From the NCBI RefSeq assembly GCF_016107305.1, contig NZ_RCVR01000041.1:1-41468 (forward strand): a stretch of DNA of 41,468 bases. Direction: 5' to 3'. Shown here in pieces: positions 35,101 to 41,347 of the stretch. A program made the position numbers and the translations under genes. Below the pieces are notes generated by a model, which made no database searches, was not told where the DNA came from, and was given only the letters and a program-made list of their open reading frames with translations. Source of the stretch: Roseomonas sp. KE2513. GTDB taxonomy: Bacteria; Pseudomonadota; Alphaproteobacteria; Acetobacterales; Acetobacteraceae. Within the stretch, counting starts at the first letter, position 1, and each line of letters starts with the position of its first letter.

Positions 35101-35264
35101 GCTCGGCCATCGCGGCCGGTATAGTAGGCGGTGAGCCGCCCACCCGGGTCCAGGGGTCGGCCAGGAGTGATTGCTGGATCCTGCGTTGTTTCCGGGGTGC
35201 CCTCGGTGAAGTAGGCCCGGAGCAGCTTGCCGGCGCTGGCCGCGGCCAGCTTGCGGAAGGTCAT
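32157..35264 (-). CDS. traA: MOBF conjugative relaxase-helicase (TrwC/TraA type)
   Basis: 1035 residues. Cuts one strand at oriT, stays covalently bound through a tyrosine, and unwinds the plasmid for transfer. Tyr18 (LLRAYFTEG) is at the expected catalytic place, and a second pair YY lies at ~47-48. The metal-binding His triad is FRHHTARP plus DPHAHIHNALF (His208, His210). The helicase half has Walker A GVAGSGKTT (~513) and Walker B VLVVDEISQ (~590), then UvrD/RecD-like motifs. ATG 35264 overlaps the stop of the upstream small gene by one base (TGATG). The carboxy end is coiled-coil-like. No coupling protein (TrwB/TraD) or VirB set is in the window. Confidence 0.92.
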   Translation of the reverse strand: MTFRKLAAASAGKLLRAYFTEGTPETTQDPAITPGRPLDPGGRLTAYYTGRDGRAVWRPDMPASIAATLGIDTTRMPKDEALDRLFEAKRADNGEAWSKHERTNSAYDLTLAPHKSVTLAAEFAASPAEGAAIWHAIDRANDATMRYVARELGWARKGAGGEEGADPGAVGWVSFRHHTARPTVTVRDGTQGATYLAEVPVAGDPHAHIHNALFNAVVTEDGRVGSLDTQRLHARVHEFGAYFQARLAEYLRDLGARTSYDSQQQAVVLNAIPQEASDTFSKGRRQVERSARAYAESQGLDWDAMSAEGKFKILAVTGLAARLAKTGKATDQEVWKAQAEEIGWKHTTVMEGVEHPPLTDAERFDRAYAFAAKHLATEFHTAAVIDHDKLRLYAARGLIGTGISGGPDDIDTVVGLIEKRGIQLRGEHVALVTGLSGEKVRVTNSAQVRIEDTLQTEAHRAARDRSGALSAEAITAAIRTSGLDFDRDPEHGAAQRAAIYALGQGGALSMLTGVAGSGKTTLLQPLVAAWHADTRLEAGGREVIGAATAWRQAEALKDAGIRRTVAMSPLLDSIASGEFVPTRNTVLVVDEISQVAPRAMLTLLEVQARTGMTLKVLGDREQAQSVEAGDAVELMRRALPTSEQTELLSTVRQTSAEDRLIAGLFREGKAEEALALKRERGDGSARLLGGDQDQVVDQIADFYMARRDALTAGGSKLGITISAPTNEDVADISRAVRTRMKARGEIGTDEQVLPAVDQRGQTYDLPLATGDKVRLFRRTMGTIDGKSANFGSNGDVVTVAGQTEAGLMLRDKRGRVGEVPWRVLRDKPTGRLLLGHGHALTIDAAQGITSQEHINALPRGTGGVTAFKGYVAESRARGTSWTMVAEAATFEAIKRTKALGDATPITSQDLWRKVSEDLSQKPYKPLGVDLLGEARKAREAAIDTFIRFEQRVQMDELRGRDVGREFRMRRQAEAVRSELPRLTEALDAVIQEFRGGPATAAERHLRELRVEVEASRWAIEQATIPPKPPSSGPGM

Positions 35265-35581
35265 CACGAGTGGAGATCCTTGTCCCGCTGGGCGCGAAGC
35301 ACGGCGCGGGCGACCTCCGGCGGAAGATCGGTGCCGAGGGCAAGGGTACGGCCGTCCACGCGGGTCAGGACCATGCCGTGCTCCCGAAGCAGGGTGATGA
35401 TGGTCAGGAGCATCTCGTCCAGTGTCGGCCCCTCCTTCTCGGGTGGGGTGACGGCCTTGGTGAGGGCGGTCAGCTGCTCGCCGACCGCCCGCAGCATGGC
35501 GGAGTGAGAGAGGAGAATCTCGCGGATCGACGGATCGTTGCTCTCCGTTCGCGCCGAATGGGAGTGAGTTGAGCCGTCCAT
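35264..35581 (-). CDS. Small relaxase-operon protein, unknown function
   Basis: 105 residues. Ser/His/Glu-rich start (STHSHSARTESNDPS), a helical middle (REILLSHSAMLRAVGEQLTA; TLDEMLLTIITLLREHGMVL) and a charged end. No membrane segment. It is translationally coupled to the relaxase gene and lies against the repeat-rich region, so a role as relaxosome accessory or small regulator (as TrwA has in R388) is possible, but no ribbon-helix-helix motif is evident. The left arm of a 17-bp inverted repeat falls inside its coding start. Confidence 0.6.
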   Translation of the reverse strand: MDGSTHSHSARTESNDPSIREILLSHSAMLRAVGEQLTALTKAVTPPEKEGPTLDEMLLTIITLLREHGMVLTRVDGRTLALGTDLPPEVARAVLRAQRDKDLHS

Positions 35582-35636
35582 GGGGGACCTCCGGGTTGCG
35601 GAGGGACCCTCTCACCGAGCGGCGCGAACGGAGAGC
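35540..35636. repeat. 17-bp perfect inverted repeat around the relaxase-operon start
   Basis: GCTCTCCGTTCGCGCCG (35540-35556) is the exact reverse complement of 35620-35636, with a 63-bp spacer. The spacer contains the start codon of the small gene (35579-35581) and a further hairpin (CCTCCG 35588-35593 with CGGAGG 35599-35604). Candidate oriT arm, operator or attenuator. Confidence 0.75.
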
Positions 35637-35672
35637 GAGAGATGCAGGGAAGACGGTTGGGCCGCAGGCCCG

Positions 35673-35693
35673 TGCACCATTGGTGCAATGGTG
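35673..35693. repeat. Overlapping palindromes beside the 11-bp array (oriT candidate)
   Basis: TGCACCATTGGTGCA (35673-35687) is a palindrome around a central T. CACCATTG (35675-35682) also pairs with CAATGGTG (35686-35693) around GTG, so the two folds exclude each other. GGGCC-GCA-GGCCC (35659-35671) adjoins. Short inverted repeats of this type flank nic sites of MOBF relaxases, but I cannot identify the nic site. Confidence 0.55.
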
Positions 35694-35710
35694 TATGGAC
35701 CCTACTCCTC

Positions 35711-35853
35711 CATGGAAGCGAGACGGAACTGCGACGGCAGTTCCGCGGAAGCCGGGCGGAAGCCCGATGGAACCGAGATGGAAAAGCGACGGCAGTCGCA
35801 CGGAACCTCGGAGGAAGAGCGGCGGAACCTAGACGGTACGGCGACGGAAACGC
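35711..35853 (+). repeat. 13-unit 11-bp phased repeat array (putative TraK/StbA-binding site)
   Basis: The core GG(A/C/T)A begins at 35714, 35725, 35736 and so on every 11 bp to 35849, thirteen times with no slippage. Ten cores are GGAA, two GGCA and one GGTA. The unit consensus is roughly G(A/G)(C/T)GGAA(C/G)CNN. Flanks vary, yet the spacing is exact, so selection acts on DNA phase and not on codons (11 is not a multiple of 3). Perfect hairpins sit inside: GGAACTGC with GCAGTTCC, GGGC-GGAA-GCCC, GCGAC-GGCA-GTCGC. The array ends 24 bp before the first gene of the TraK/TraL/TraM-like operon and covers its promoter zone. Confidence 0.9.
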
Positions 35854-35876
35854 CGAAGGCGTAAGGGGAGCTCGGC

Positions 35877-36383
35877 GTGTCGCTGCGTAGCCGGAAGGCT
35901 CTGGCCAAAGCCTTTCAGGCCAACGCCAACCAGACACTCGGGCCGATTTATCGCTGGCTTTGGGAGCACCATCAAATCGTACGGGATGGACTGGACAGCC
36001 AGCGTGCAGGCTGGGCCACGGTCATTGCTCAAATGGTCCAGGACAATGTCACCGGCCGACACGGGAATGTCCCGACGGTGTCGGCGGTCGTCCGAGTATG
36101 GGGCCGGGTGTGTCGGGACAGAGCCAAAGCCGAGAGCGAGAGCGGCAAGGACAGCCCAGTCGTGAGGAAGGTGAACCGGTCTCCCCGTGGAAGCGTCACT
36201 ATGCACGCCCCCGTTCCAGCGTCCGGCAACGATGCCGAAAAAGCGCCATCCCCGTTCGCACCGAACCCACCGACCCTGGCGACACCAGCCAATGGAAGGC
36301 CCTCACCTGATGAGGTCAGGGAGAGGGTCCGCCGGCAGCTGGACCCGCGTAGCAGGTACGCACCGCCGAGGAGCACGACGTGA
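35877..36383 (+). CDS. TraK/StbA-like DNA-binding protein
   Basis: 168 residues. The N-terminal half is helical and resembles the DNA-binding part of plasmid TraK/StbA proteins: LGPIYRWLWEHHQIVRDGL, then WATVIAQMV and VPTVSAVVRVWGRVCRD as a helix-turn-helix-like pair. The C-terminal half is Pro/Ser/basic and probably disordered. R388 StbA and RP4 TraK bind short repeats between oriT and their own gene. Here the 11-bp array lies immediately upstream and is the obvious target. GTG 35877 follows GGGGAG. The stop overlaps the next gene by four bases. Assignment rests on context plus weak pattern. Confidence 0.6.
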   Translation: MSLRSRKALAKAFQANANQTLGPIYRWLWEHHQIVRDGLDSQRAGWATVIAQMVQDNVTGRHGNVPTVSAVVRVWGRVCRDRAKAESESGKDSPVVRKVNRSPRGSVTMHAPVPASGNDAEKAPSPFAPNPPTLATPANGRPSPDEVRERVRRQLDPRSRYAPPRSTT

Positions 36384-37201
36384 ACAAAGCAGTGAAGCCG
36401 ATCAAGGAAGGCAGCACGGAGCAGACCGAAGTCGCCCCCGATAGCCGGGAAGCGCCACAGTCGCTGGTGATCCGCCAGGGTCGAGGCCGTCTCGGAGGCT
36501 CGACGCTCCTTGAGTATATCACGACGAGGGCGCGGCTCGGTGGCCGCCGGGTGATCGTCGGTGATGGCGACGTGGACCACGCCTCCCTGTCACAGGTCTA
36601 CCGGGAGGGCACCGATGGTGCAGCCGTGCAGCCGGCCAGCGCGCAGCCCGCCGATCTCCAGCAGTGGGTGACACAGCTGATGGGTCGAGCTGTGGACGAG
36701 CAGTCTTCGCTGGTCCTCGACCTTGGAGGGGGCGAGGCGATTCTGCGGGACTACGGCCAGGAGACTTCGCTCGTGGACTTTTGCGACGAGGTGGATGTCC
36801 AGTCGGTCGGGCTGTTCATGTGCGGCGCCGATCCGGCGGACTTCGACCATATCGTCGGGATCTGGGACAGCGGGCACTTCCGCCCTCGCTGGCCGATCAT
36901 GGTGTTGAACGAGTTCCTTGCGCCTCCCGGGCGCTCGGCACTGGGTGCGTTCAACTTCATTCTGGAAAGGCCGGAGTTCGGACGGCTCGCGCAGGAGGGT
37001 ATGCAGATCCTGCCTATGCCCAGGTTGGTCGCAATGTCCGACATGCGGAATGCCGGTCTGACGTTCTTCGATGCTGTGGAGGGAAAGGCAGGTCGGGACG
37101 GACGCCCACTCGGCCCCATGCAGCGCTTTCAGATCAGGAAGTGGATGGAGCGGCTCGAAGCGAACCTGAGCTCCATCAATGGCAAGGAGTGGCTACCGTG
37201 A
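36380..37201 (+). CDS. TraL/StbB-like P-loop-fold protein with degenerate Walker A
   Basis: 273 residues in the layout of TraL/StbB, the ParA/MinD-type ATPase relatives of transfer and stability operons. The P-loop place (residues 34-42) reads GRGRLGGST, where ParA-like proteins have GKGGVGKST, so both the signature and the Walker lysine are replaced. The following VIVGDGDVDHASLSQVY and LVLDLGGGEAILRDY fit the switch and Walker B strands. It may bind but not hydrolyse nucleotide. ATG 36380 and the stop both overlap neighbours by 4 bp, forming a tight three-gene operon. Confidence 0.7.
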   Translation: MNKAVKPIKEGSTEQTEVAPDSREAPQSLVIRQGRGRLGGSTLLEYITTRARLGGRRVIVGDGDVDHASLSQVYREGTDGAAVQPASAQPADLQQWVTQLMGRAVDEQSSLVLDLGGGEAILRDYGQETSLVDFCDEVDVQSVGLFMCGADPADFDHIVGIWDSGHFRPRWPIMVLNEFLAPPGRSALGAFNFILERPEFGRLAQEGMQILPMPRLVAMSDMRNAGLTFFDAVEGKAGRDGRPLGPMQRFQIRKWMERLEANLSSINGKEWLP

Positions 37202-37872
37202 ATGCGGTGACGCCGATCTCGGCGAAACCGGGGGCGGTCAACGAGGCCCTCCAGCAAGCCCTCAATGAAATGGACGCAGCGGCCTGGGACGCCGGTGTAA
37301 GCCCGGTAGAGCCACTCGGGCTGCTGTACCGAGCCCAGCGCTCGGTGCTGACGGCCTTCGCCAAGCTGGCGACAGGCCAGCAGCAAGCTGTCGAGACTAT
37401 GATCCAGGACACGCGGGCTGCGATGGATGCGGAGGTGGAGCGGCTACACCGCGCCAACATGCTGGCCGAAGCGACGATCCAGCAGCTCAAGGCGGCCGGC
37501 ACCGCAGGCGAAGCGGATGCTGAGAAGGTCTTGGCCAAGGTGGTGGAGTTCATCGCGCCGGAAGTCGCGGCAGTCCTGCGCGATACCGTGGTGGTGCGGG
37601 AGCACGTTCACAACAAACGCGCCCTCCGTCGGCACTACCTAAAGGGGGCAGGGCTGGTCCTAGCGCTTCTGATGGTGGGTTACGGTGCTCATGCCTGGCA
37701 GACCTGGGGCGCTACCACTGCGGTTCAGCGCTGCCTCGAAAACGTGGTCTTGGACGCCTCAGGCAAGGGCTACTGCGCGGTGGATCGGATCTTCGCTGAT
37801 CGGGCACAGCCGCAGCAGGGCGCGGTGGCATCGCAGAGCCGATCTCCAGCTGCTTTGCAGCCAGTACGCTGA
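37198..37872 (+). CDS. TraM/StbC-like membrane protein
   Basis: 224 residues. A cytoplasmic helical region predicted as coiled coil (AMDAEVERLHRANMLAEATI) leads to one membrane helix (GLVLALLMVGYGAHAW) and a short outer tail with two cysteines (RCLENV, GYCAVD). The third gene of TraKLM/StbABC operons typically encodes such a small membrane protein of unknown mechanism. GTG 37198 overlaps the previous stop (GTGA). Assignment is by order and topology. Confidence 0.55.
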   Translation: MNAVTPISAKPGAVNEALQQALNEMDAAAWDAGVSPVEPLGLLYRAQRSVLTAFAKLATGQQQAVETMIQDTRAAMDAEVERLHRANMLAEATIQQLKAAGTAGEADAEKVLAKVVEFIAPEVAAVLRDTVVVREHVHNKRALRRHYLKGAGLVLALLMVGYGAHAWQTWGATTAVQRCLENVVLDASGKGYCAVDRIFADRAQPQQGAVASQSRSPAALQPVR

Positions 37873-37957
37873 GGCATGGAGCCGGTCCCGACAGGGTCCG
37901 GCTCCATTCGCGTCGATCGCTGGGAGAGTGGCGGAAGTCGCGAAGGAGGCGACCACA

Positions 37958-38794
37958 ATGACGAAAAAGCGAAACAATAGAGTGCCGCGGGAATTACCGG
38001 CGTGGGGCTTGGCTCTATCCCTGGGGGCCTTGCCTGCCCTGGCGCTGGCGCAAGCAGGTCCGATTACAATGAACGGGGTGCCAGAGCAGGTGATCCCGAG
38101 GGTGTTTGACGTCGGGCTAGGGTCGTTCACGATCGTGCCCGGCACAGGCGTTCCGAACACGACGGCAGGGGGTGGAACCGGTGGCACCGGCGAGACAGGG
38201 GGTGGAGTAGAGGCCGGAGCTAGCGTAGCGCTCGACACCATGACGTCGCGCAGCTGGGGCACTTCGGCGAGTGAAGGCGCCACAGCCGTCGGCGTGAATC
38301 CCTCTGCCCTGGCCGCGACCTGCATGGTGGAGAGCGGATGCCAGAATGTCGCCGCTCGCCCTGGAAGCCAGATCCGAGGGGCTTTCCAGATGCTGGACAG
38401 TACCTTCGAGAGCGGGCTAACGCAGGCAGTACGCTACAACTCGAATCTGGCCGGCACCATCCAGCGAGGGGTCGACGGGTCGATGGACCCGGGGAACCAA
38501 GCCATCTCGGCGGCGGCCACCCTGCGCAGCGAGGCTGCCAGGCTACAGGCGGCCGGCATCAGCAATCCCACGGTCCTCGACGTACGCGGCGGTTACAACT
38601 TCGGGGGCCTCTACACGGTCCCGCTTGCACAGGCGGGAGATACCCAACTGATGTCGGAGGTCTTGAGCCGGTATACGCCGACCCAGCTCCAAGGGAACGG
38701 TATCAGCCCATCGACCACGGTGGGCCAATGGCGCGCCAGTGTAGCGGCCAAGATGGGCGATGCGGCCTACCAGCCGGTGCTTGCAGGAATCTGA
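37958..38794 (+). CDS. VirB1-like lytic transglycosylase
   Basis: 278 residues. A signal peptide (LALSLGALPALALAQ), a Gly/Thr-rich linker (GGGTGGTGETGGG), and an SLT-type domain: NPSALAATCMVESGCQN with catalytic Glu125, then IRGAFQMLDSTF and RGGYNFGG. It opens peptidoglycan in the periplasm, as VirB1-type proteins do for type IV secretion machines. ATG 37958 has AAGGAGG eight bases upstream. It is followed after 13 bp by another secreted protein gene, so the two are co-expressed. It suggests that the rest of a transfer apparatus lies outside the window. Confidence 0.85.
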   Translation: MTKKRNNRVPRELPAWGLALSLGALPALALAQAGPITMNGVPEQVIPRVFDVGLGSFTIVPGTGVPNTTAGGGTGGTGETGGGVEAGASVALDTMTSRSWGTSASEGATAVGVNPSALAATCMVESGCQNVAARPGSQIRGAFQMLDSTFESGLTQAVRYNSNLAGTIQRGVDGSMDPGNQAISAAATLRSEAARLQAAGISNPTVLDVRGGYNFGGLYTVPLAQAGDTQLMSEVLSRYTPTQLQGNGISPSTTVGQWRASVAAKMGDAAYQPVLAGI

Positions 38795-38807
38795 AAGGAA
38801 CGACGAC

Positions 38808-39227
38808 ATGAGAACCGCAATCGGCGCGATGGCTGGATCCTTTCTGGTGACCTTCACCGTCATGGCGGCCGCACAGCAACCTCGTCAGCCTTTGACCGTG
38901 ACGGGGCATCTTCAGGGTTACTCCTGCATGATGCTGAACCTGACGAATGAACAGCTCGCCGACTGGGAGAATGCTCCTGCGGTGCTTGCCGAGCCTTCGC
39001 CGAACGCAGCCAAGCTCGGCGTTGCGAGTGCCAACGTCATCGTCGCGGAGCCGAGACGCGAGGTGAATGGCTACCTGCAGATGCTGCACATGGACGGCCG
39101 GCCCGGTTGGATCGTTGCCAACAAGGTCGTTGCGTGGCGTAACGTCAGCAATCCACAAACCCGCTGCATCCCGGCGATGATGTCGAACAACCGGCCGGGC
39201 TTCGACTACATCAGGCCTCGTGGCTGA
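38808..39227 (+). CDS. Secreted SH3-like hypothetical protein
   Basis: 139 residues with a signal peptide (MAGSFLVTFTVMAAAQQ). The body APAVLAEPSPNAAKLGVASA, then YLQMLHMDGRPGWIVANKVVAW resembles a bacterial SH3 (SH3b) domain, which often binds cell wall. Two cysteines (YSCMML, TRCIPA) may form a disulfide. ATG 38808 follows AAAGGAA. It pairs with the transglycosylase gene. Function unproven. Confidence 0.6.
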   Translation: MRTAIGAMAGSFLVTFTVMAAAQQPRQPLTVTGHLQGYSCMMLNLTNEQLADWENAPAVLAEPSPNAAKLGVASANVIVAEPRREVNGYLQMLHMDGRPGWIVANKVVAWRNVSNPQTRCIPAMMSNNRPGFDYIRPRG

Positions 39228-39249
39228 CCGCGCGGAAGGGTAGCGCACA

Positions 39250-39281
39250 AAGGAGGGTCGCAGCTTCGCTGCGGCCCCCTT
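39250..39281 (+). terminator. Terminator-like hairpin
   Basis: GGGTCGCAGC (39255-39264) and GCTGCGGCCC (39268-39277) fold with a TTC loop and one G-T pair, and the flanks AAGG and CCTT extend the stem. It follows the secreted-protein gene by ~25 bp. The T-run is poor. Confidence 0.5.
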
Positions 39282-39361
39282 CACGATCCACTCGGTTCTC
39301 TGGTTCACTGTGCTACCGCGTTCCACGGCACCTACCGGCCAAGTGGCGCAGGAGATCTGAG

Positions 39362-39559
39362 ATGTTCGCGAAGCTCATCAGCAAGGTACCGCCTGGATCG
39401 CTCTGGTTCGCAGCCGGGGCTGTGTTCTGTGTCCTCGGCGCCCTGCTGGCATCCGGTCCGCAGGCCCGCGAGGTGGCCCAGGTCGGCTGGTGCGGAGCGA
39501 TCGGCTTCGTGGTGCTGATCCTGGCGTTCAGCGACCGGAAGCATCCCGACCGGGGCTGA
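39362..39559 (+). CDS. Small two-helix membrane protein
   Basis: 65 residues: LWFAAGAVFCVLGALLASG and WCGAIGFVVLILAFS form two membrane helices joined by a short loop, with a charged tail. GGAG lies eight bases before ATG 39362. No family recognised. Its end overlaps the oppositely oriented HTH gene by 32 bp. Confidence 0.5.
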   Translation: MFAKLISKVPPGSLWFAAGAVFCVLGALLASGPQAREVAQVGWCGAIGFVVLILAFSDRKHPDRG

Positions 39560-39845
39560 CGATGCGCGGTCCCGGGTGAGCCGCGACTAAGGCCGCAAGC
39601 ATGGCGAGCCAGGCGGCCACATCCGGGTCGATCGGGCTGCGACCGTTGATCCAACGGCGGATGGTGGTCTGGTGACGGCCAGTGCGTCTGGCCAGCTCGC
39701 GCTCAGTCCATCCGAGGGTGATGAGCCAAGCCAATAGGCGGCTGCCCGAGACGGGCGAGTGAGGAAGCGGGGAAGTGTGTTCGCTTTGAACACACTCGCC
39801 GACTTCCGTCACGATGAGCCGAGAATCTGACAGAGCATCGGGCAT
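39528..39845 (-). CDS. HTH-domain protein, phage-repressor-like
   Basis: 105 residues if it starts at ATG 39845. The clear part is the HTH LGWTERELARRTGRHQTTIR then RWINGRSPI, followed by DVAAWLAMLAALVAA, as in Cro/CI-type or plasmid regulators. A perfect inverted repeat (39774-39796) lies inside the N-terminal region, so the true start may be further downstream and the repeat its operator. A longer reading up to 40109 is low complexity and unlikely. Confidence 0.6.
   Translation of the reverse strand: MPDALSDSRLIVTEVGECVQSEHTSPLPHSPVSGSRLLAWLITLGWTERELARRTGRHQTTIRRWINGRSPIDPDVAAWLAMLAALVAAHPGPRIVSPGRDASGR
39774..39796. repeat. Operator-like inverted repeat
   Basis: AGTGTGTTC (39774-39782) and GAACACACT (39788-39796) pair perfectly around GCTTT. 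Size and symmetry suit a dimeric HTH repressor, most simply the product of the overlapping gene. Confidence 0.6.
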
Positions 39846-40227
39846 CTGTGAAAGGTGCTCTGGTTCGGCGCGAACGGGATGCGCTGTGATGAAGACTGTT
39901 CCCCGGTGGTCGCCATGCGCCCTGGCGGGGCCGGGTTGCGCCGGGCGCGGCGTCGCGAAGCGGCGTTGCGACGGGGGCGGCCCTGCCCTGCCTGAGGGGG
40001 CATGGCCCGCGCGCCAGTGCAGCCCGTGCCTCACCGTGGCCCCGAAGGGGCCGCCGACAAAAAGCTCCGGCGCGTAGCGTCGTCCGCAGATCCCGCGGCC
40101 GGGCGCCATGCGGGTGTGGCGGGAGACGGCCGAGGTGCGGGGGGTCCAGGGGGGCAGAGCCCGAAGGGCGCCCCCCCTGGCCGGCGGTGGCAGGAAGGAC
40201 GGGGACCGAAGCCCCCGCCCGGCGTGC
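39846..40227. other. GC-rich intergenic region with hairpin
   Basis: I see no supported gene. The region is strongly G-rich with long runs of G and C. The clearest structure is the cruciform at 40146-40180, which probably ends the leftward gene that stops at 40228. Confidence 0.5.
40146..40180 (-). terminator. Strong GC hairpin
   Basis: CCAGGGGGGC (40146-40155) pairs with the CCCCCCTGG at 40172-40180. Inside, GCCC (40159-40162) pairs with GGGC (40166-40169) around GAA. It is placed just past the stop of the leftward gene. Similar GC-rich stems without T-runs are frequent between genes in this type of genome. Confidence 0.5.
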
Positions 40228-40962
40228 CTACTTCTTGAAGGCGTCCATTTCCTCGACGGCGGAGCGGCGGGAAACGGTGCGGGTGTTGTCGGGGCGGCGG
40301 GTGTCGTAGGGCTTCCACGCCTCGCCCGTCAGGTGCTCGTAAGCGTCAAGCGCACCCTCGGCGGCGGCGAGAAGGGTTGCGGCCTGGATGCCCATTTCCC
40401 CGGCGAACTGGCGGGCGCGGGTGGCGCGGCTGTCGAACCCGGAAACCCCCTCGCGGTCCTCGTCGCGGTCGTCGTTGGCAATCTTGGCGGTGAGGTCGCG
40501 GGCCTGCGTCACCTTGTCGCTGTAGAACTTCCCGGCGCCGTAAGCGGAGCCGACGAAAGCGCCACAAATGCGCTGAAGGTGCATTGCAAGAGCGCGCTCG
40601 TTGAGGGTGTCGGTGAGGGCGGCGGCCTGATCCCGGATGCCCTGGTCCGTCGTGGTGCGGACGTGGAGCATGTCCACGCTCTCAAGGGCGAAGGTGCGGG
40701 CGAGGTTGTTGGCAAGGCCCTGGTGGGGGCAGAGGGCCACGGCGTCGGCCATGGTGATGGGGCCGCGCTGCTCGGGGGCCGGACGCTTGGCGGGCTGCTG
40801 CGCGGGGGTGGAAGCCGGGGCAGCCTTGGCGTCGGGCTTCGCCCTGCCCTTGGCGGGCTTGCGGGGGGCAGCGGCCTTGATGGCCTGACCCATGGCGGTA
40901 TCGGTGGCGGCGCCCTTGTCGGAAGCGGCGGCGGTGGCGATGTTCTGAATAGCCTGGGACAT
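40228..40962 (-). CDS. Plasmid hypothetical protein with Ala/Pro/Lys-rich linker
   Basis: 244 residues. The N-terminal third is low complexity and basic (AAAPRKPAKGRAKPDAKAA), like a flexible or DNA-contacting tail. The C-terminal two thirds are helical (LANNLARTFALESVDMLHV, ALTDTLNERALAMHLQRI, KVTQARDLTAKIANDD). No catalytic motif seen. It might be phasin- or nucleoid-protein-like, but I cannot assign it. ATG 40962 was chosen over upstream codons because AGAAGG precedes it. An AT-rich promoter zone lies at 41045-41110. Confidence 0.6.
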   Translation of the reverse strand: MSQAIQNIATAAASDKGAATDTAMGQAIKAAAPRKPAKGRAKPDAKAAPASTPAQQPAKRPAPEQRGPITMADAVALCPHQGLANNLARTFALESVDMLHVRTTTDQGIRDQAAALTDTLNERALAMHLQRICGAFVGSAYGAGKFYSDKVTQARDLTAKIANDDRDEDREGVSGFDSRATRARQFAGEMGIQAATLLAAAEGALDAYEHLTGEAWKPYDTRRPDNTRTVSRRSAVEEMDAFKK

Positions 40963-41347
40963 GAGATGCAACCTTCTGTCTCTGGTGAGGCCGGGGGGAA
41001 GGGCTCCACCCCTTCCTTCCGGCCGTTCCGTCTCTCGGGAACAAGAGAACCTTATAAGTATTCGCGCCCGGTGTCTATAGTATCTACAGCCGCCCAGACT
41101 GCCTGTGTCCAAGTATTAAGAAAGTAATCAGACTTTCCTGAGCGCCCAGAGTGCAGAGGGCGGAGCCCTTTGCCCGCCGGAGGCCCACGCGTCCGACGCC
41201 CCCCGTCAGGGGGGTTGAGGTCGCGTGAACCCGGTAGAGGAGGCGCGCCACTTGGTTTGTGTGGATCAGCCTTTCCCTCGCGCAGCTCTCAGGTAGTAGG
41301 AGCGGGTTCCGTCTTGGTGCGCGGGCGTGGGTGGCTGCCCCGCGACG
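40963..41347. other. Intergenic region, promoter-like AT-rich patch
   Basis: Around 41048-41096 the base composition drops in GC, with TTATAAG and TATAGTATCTACA, suggesting a promoter for the leftward gene. Further right, AGGGC-GGA-GCCCT (41157-41169) and CCCCCC-GTCA-GGGGGG (41200-41215) are hairpins. No gene supported. Confidence 0.4.

Noticed and set aside
35673-35693. Rho-independent terminator
   Set aside because: The stem is not followed by a T-run on either strand and lies between divergent operons, where a terminator is not expected.
35711-35853. CRISPR array
   Set aside because: Units are 11 bp, contiguous and degenerate, with no spacers of 30-40 bp and no cas genes.
35580-35890. 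Repeat-rich protein-coding readings (xxRRKxDGTxxE-type) across the 11-bp array
   Set aside because: An 11-bp repeat gives similar 11-residue repeats in every frame of both strands, so the open frames are a by-product. There is no RBS and no start conserved with a neighbour.
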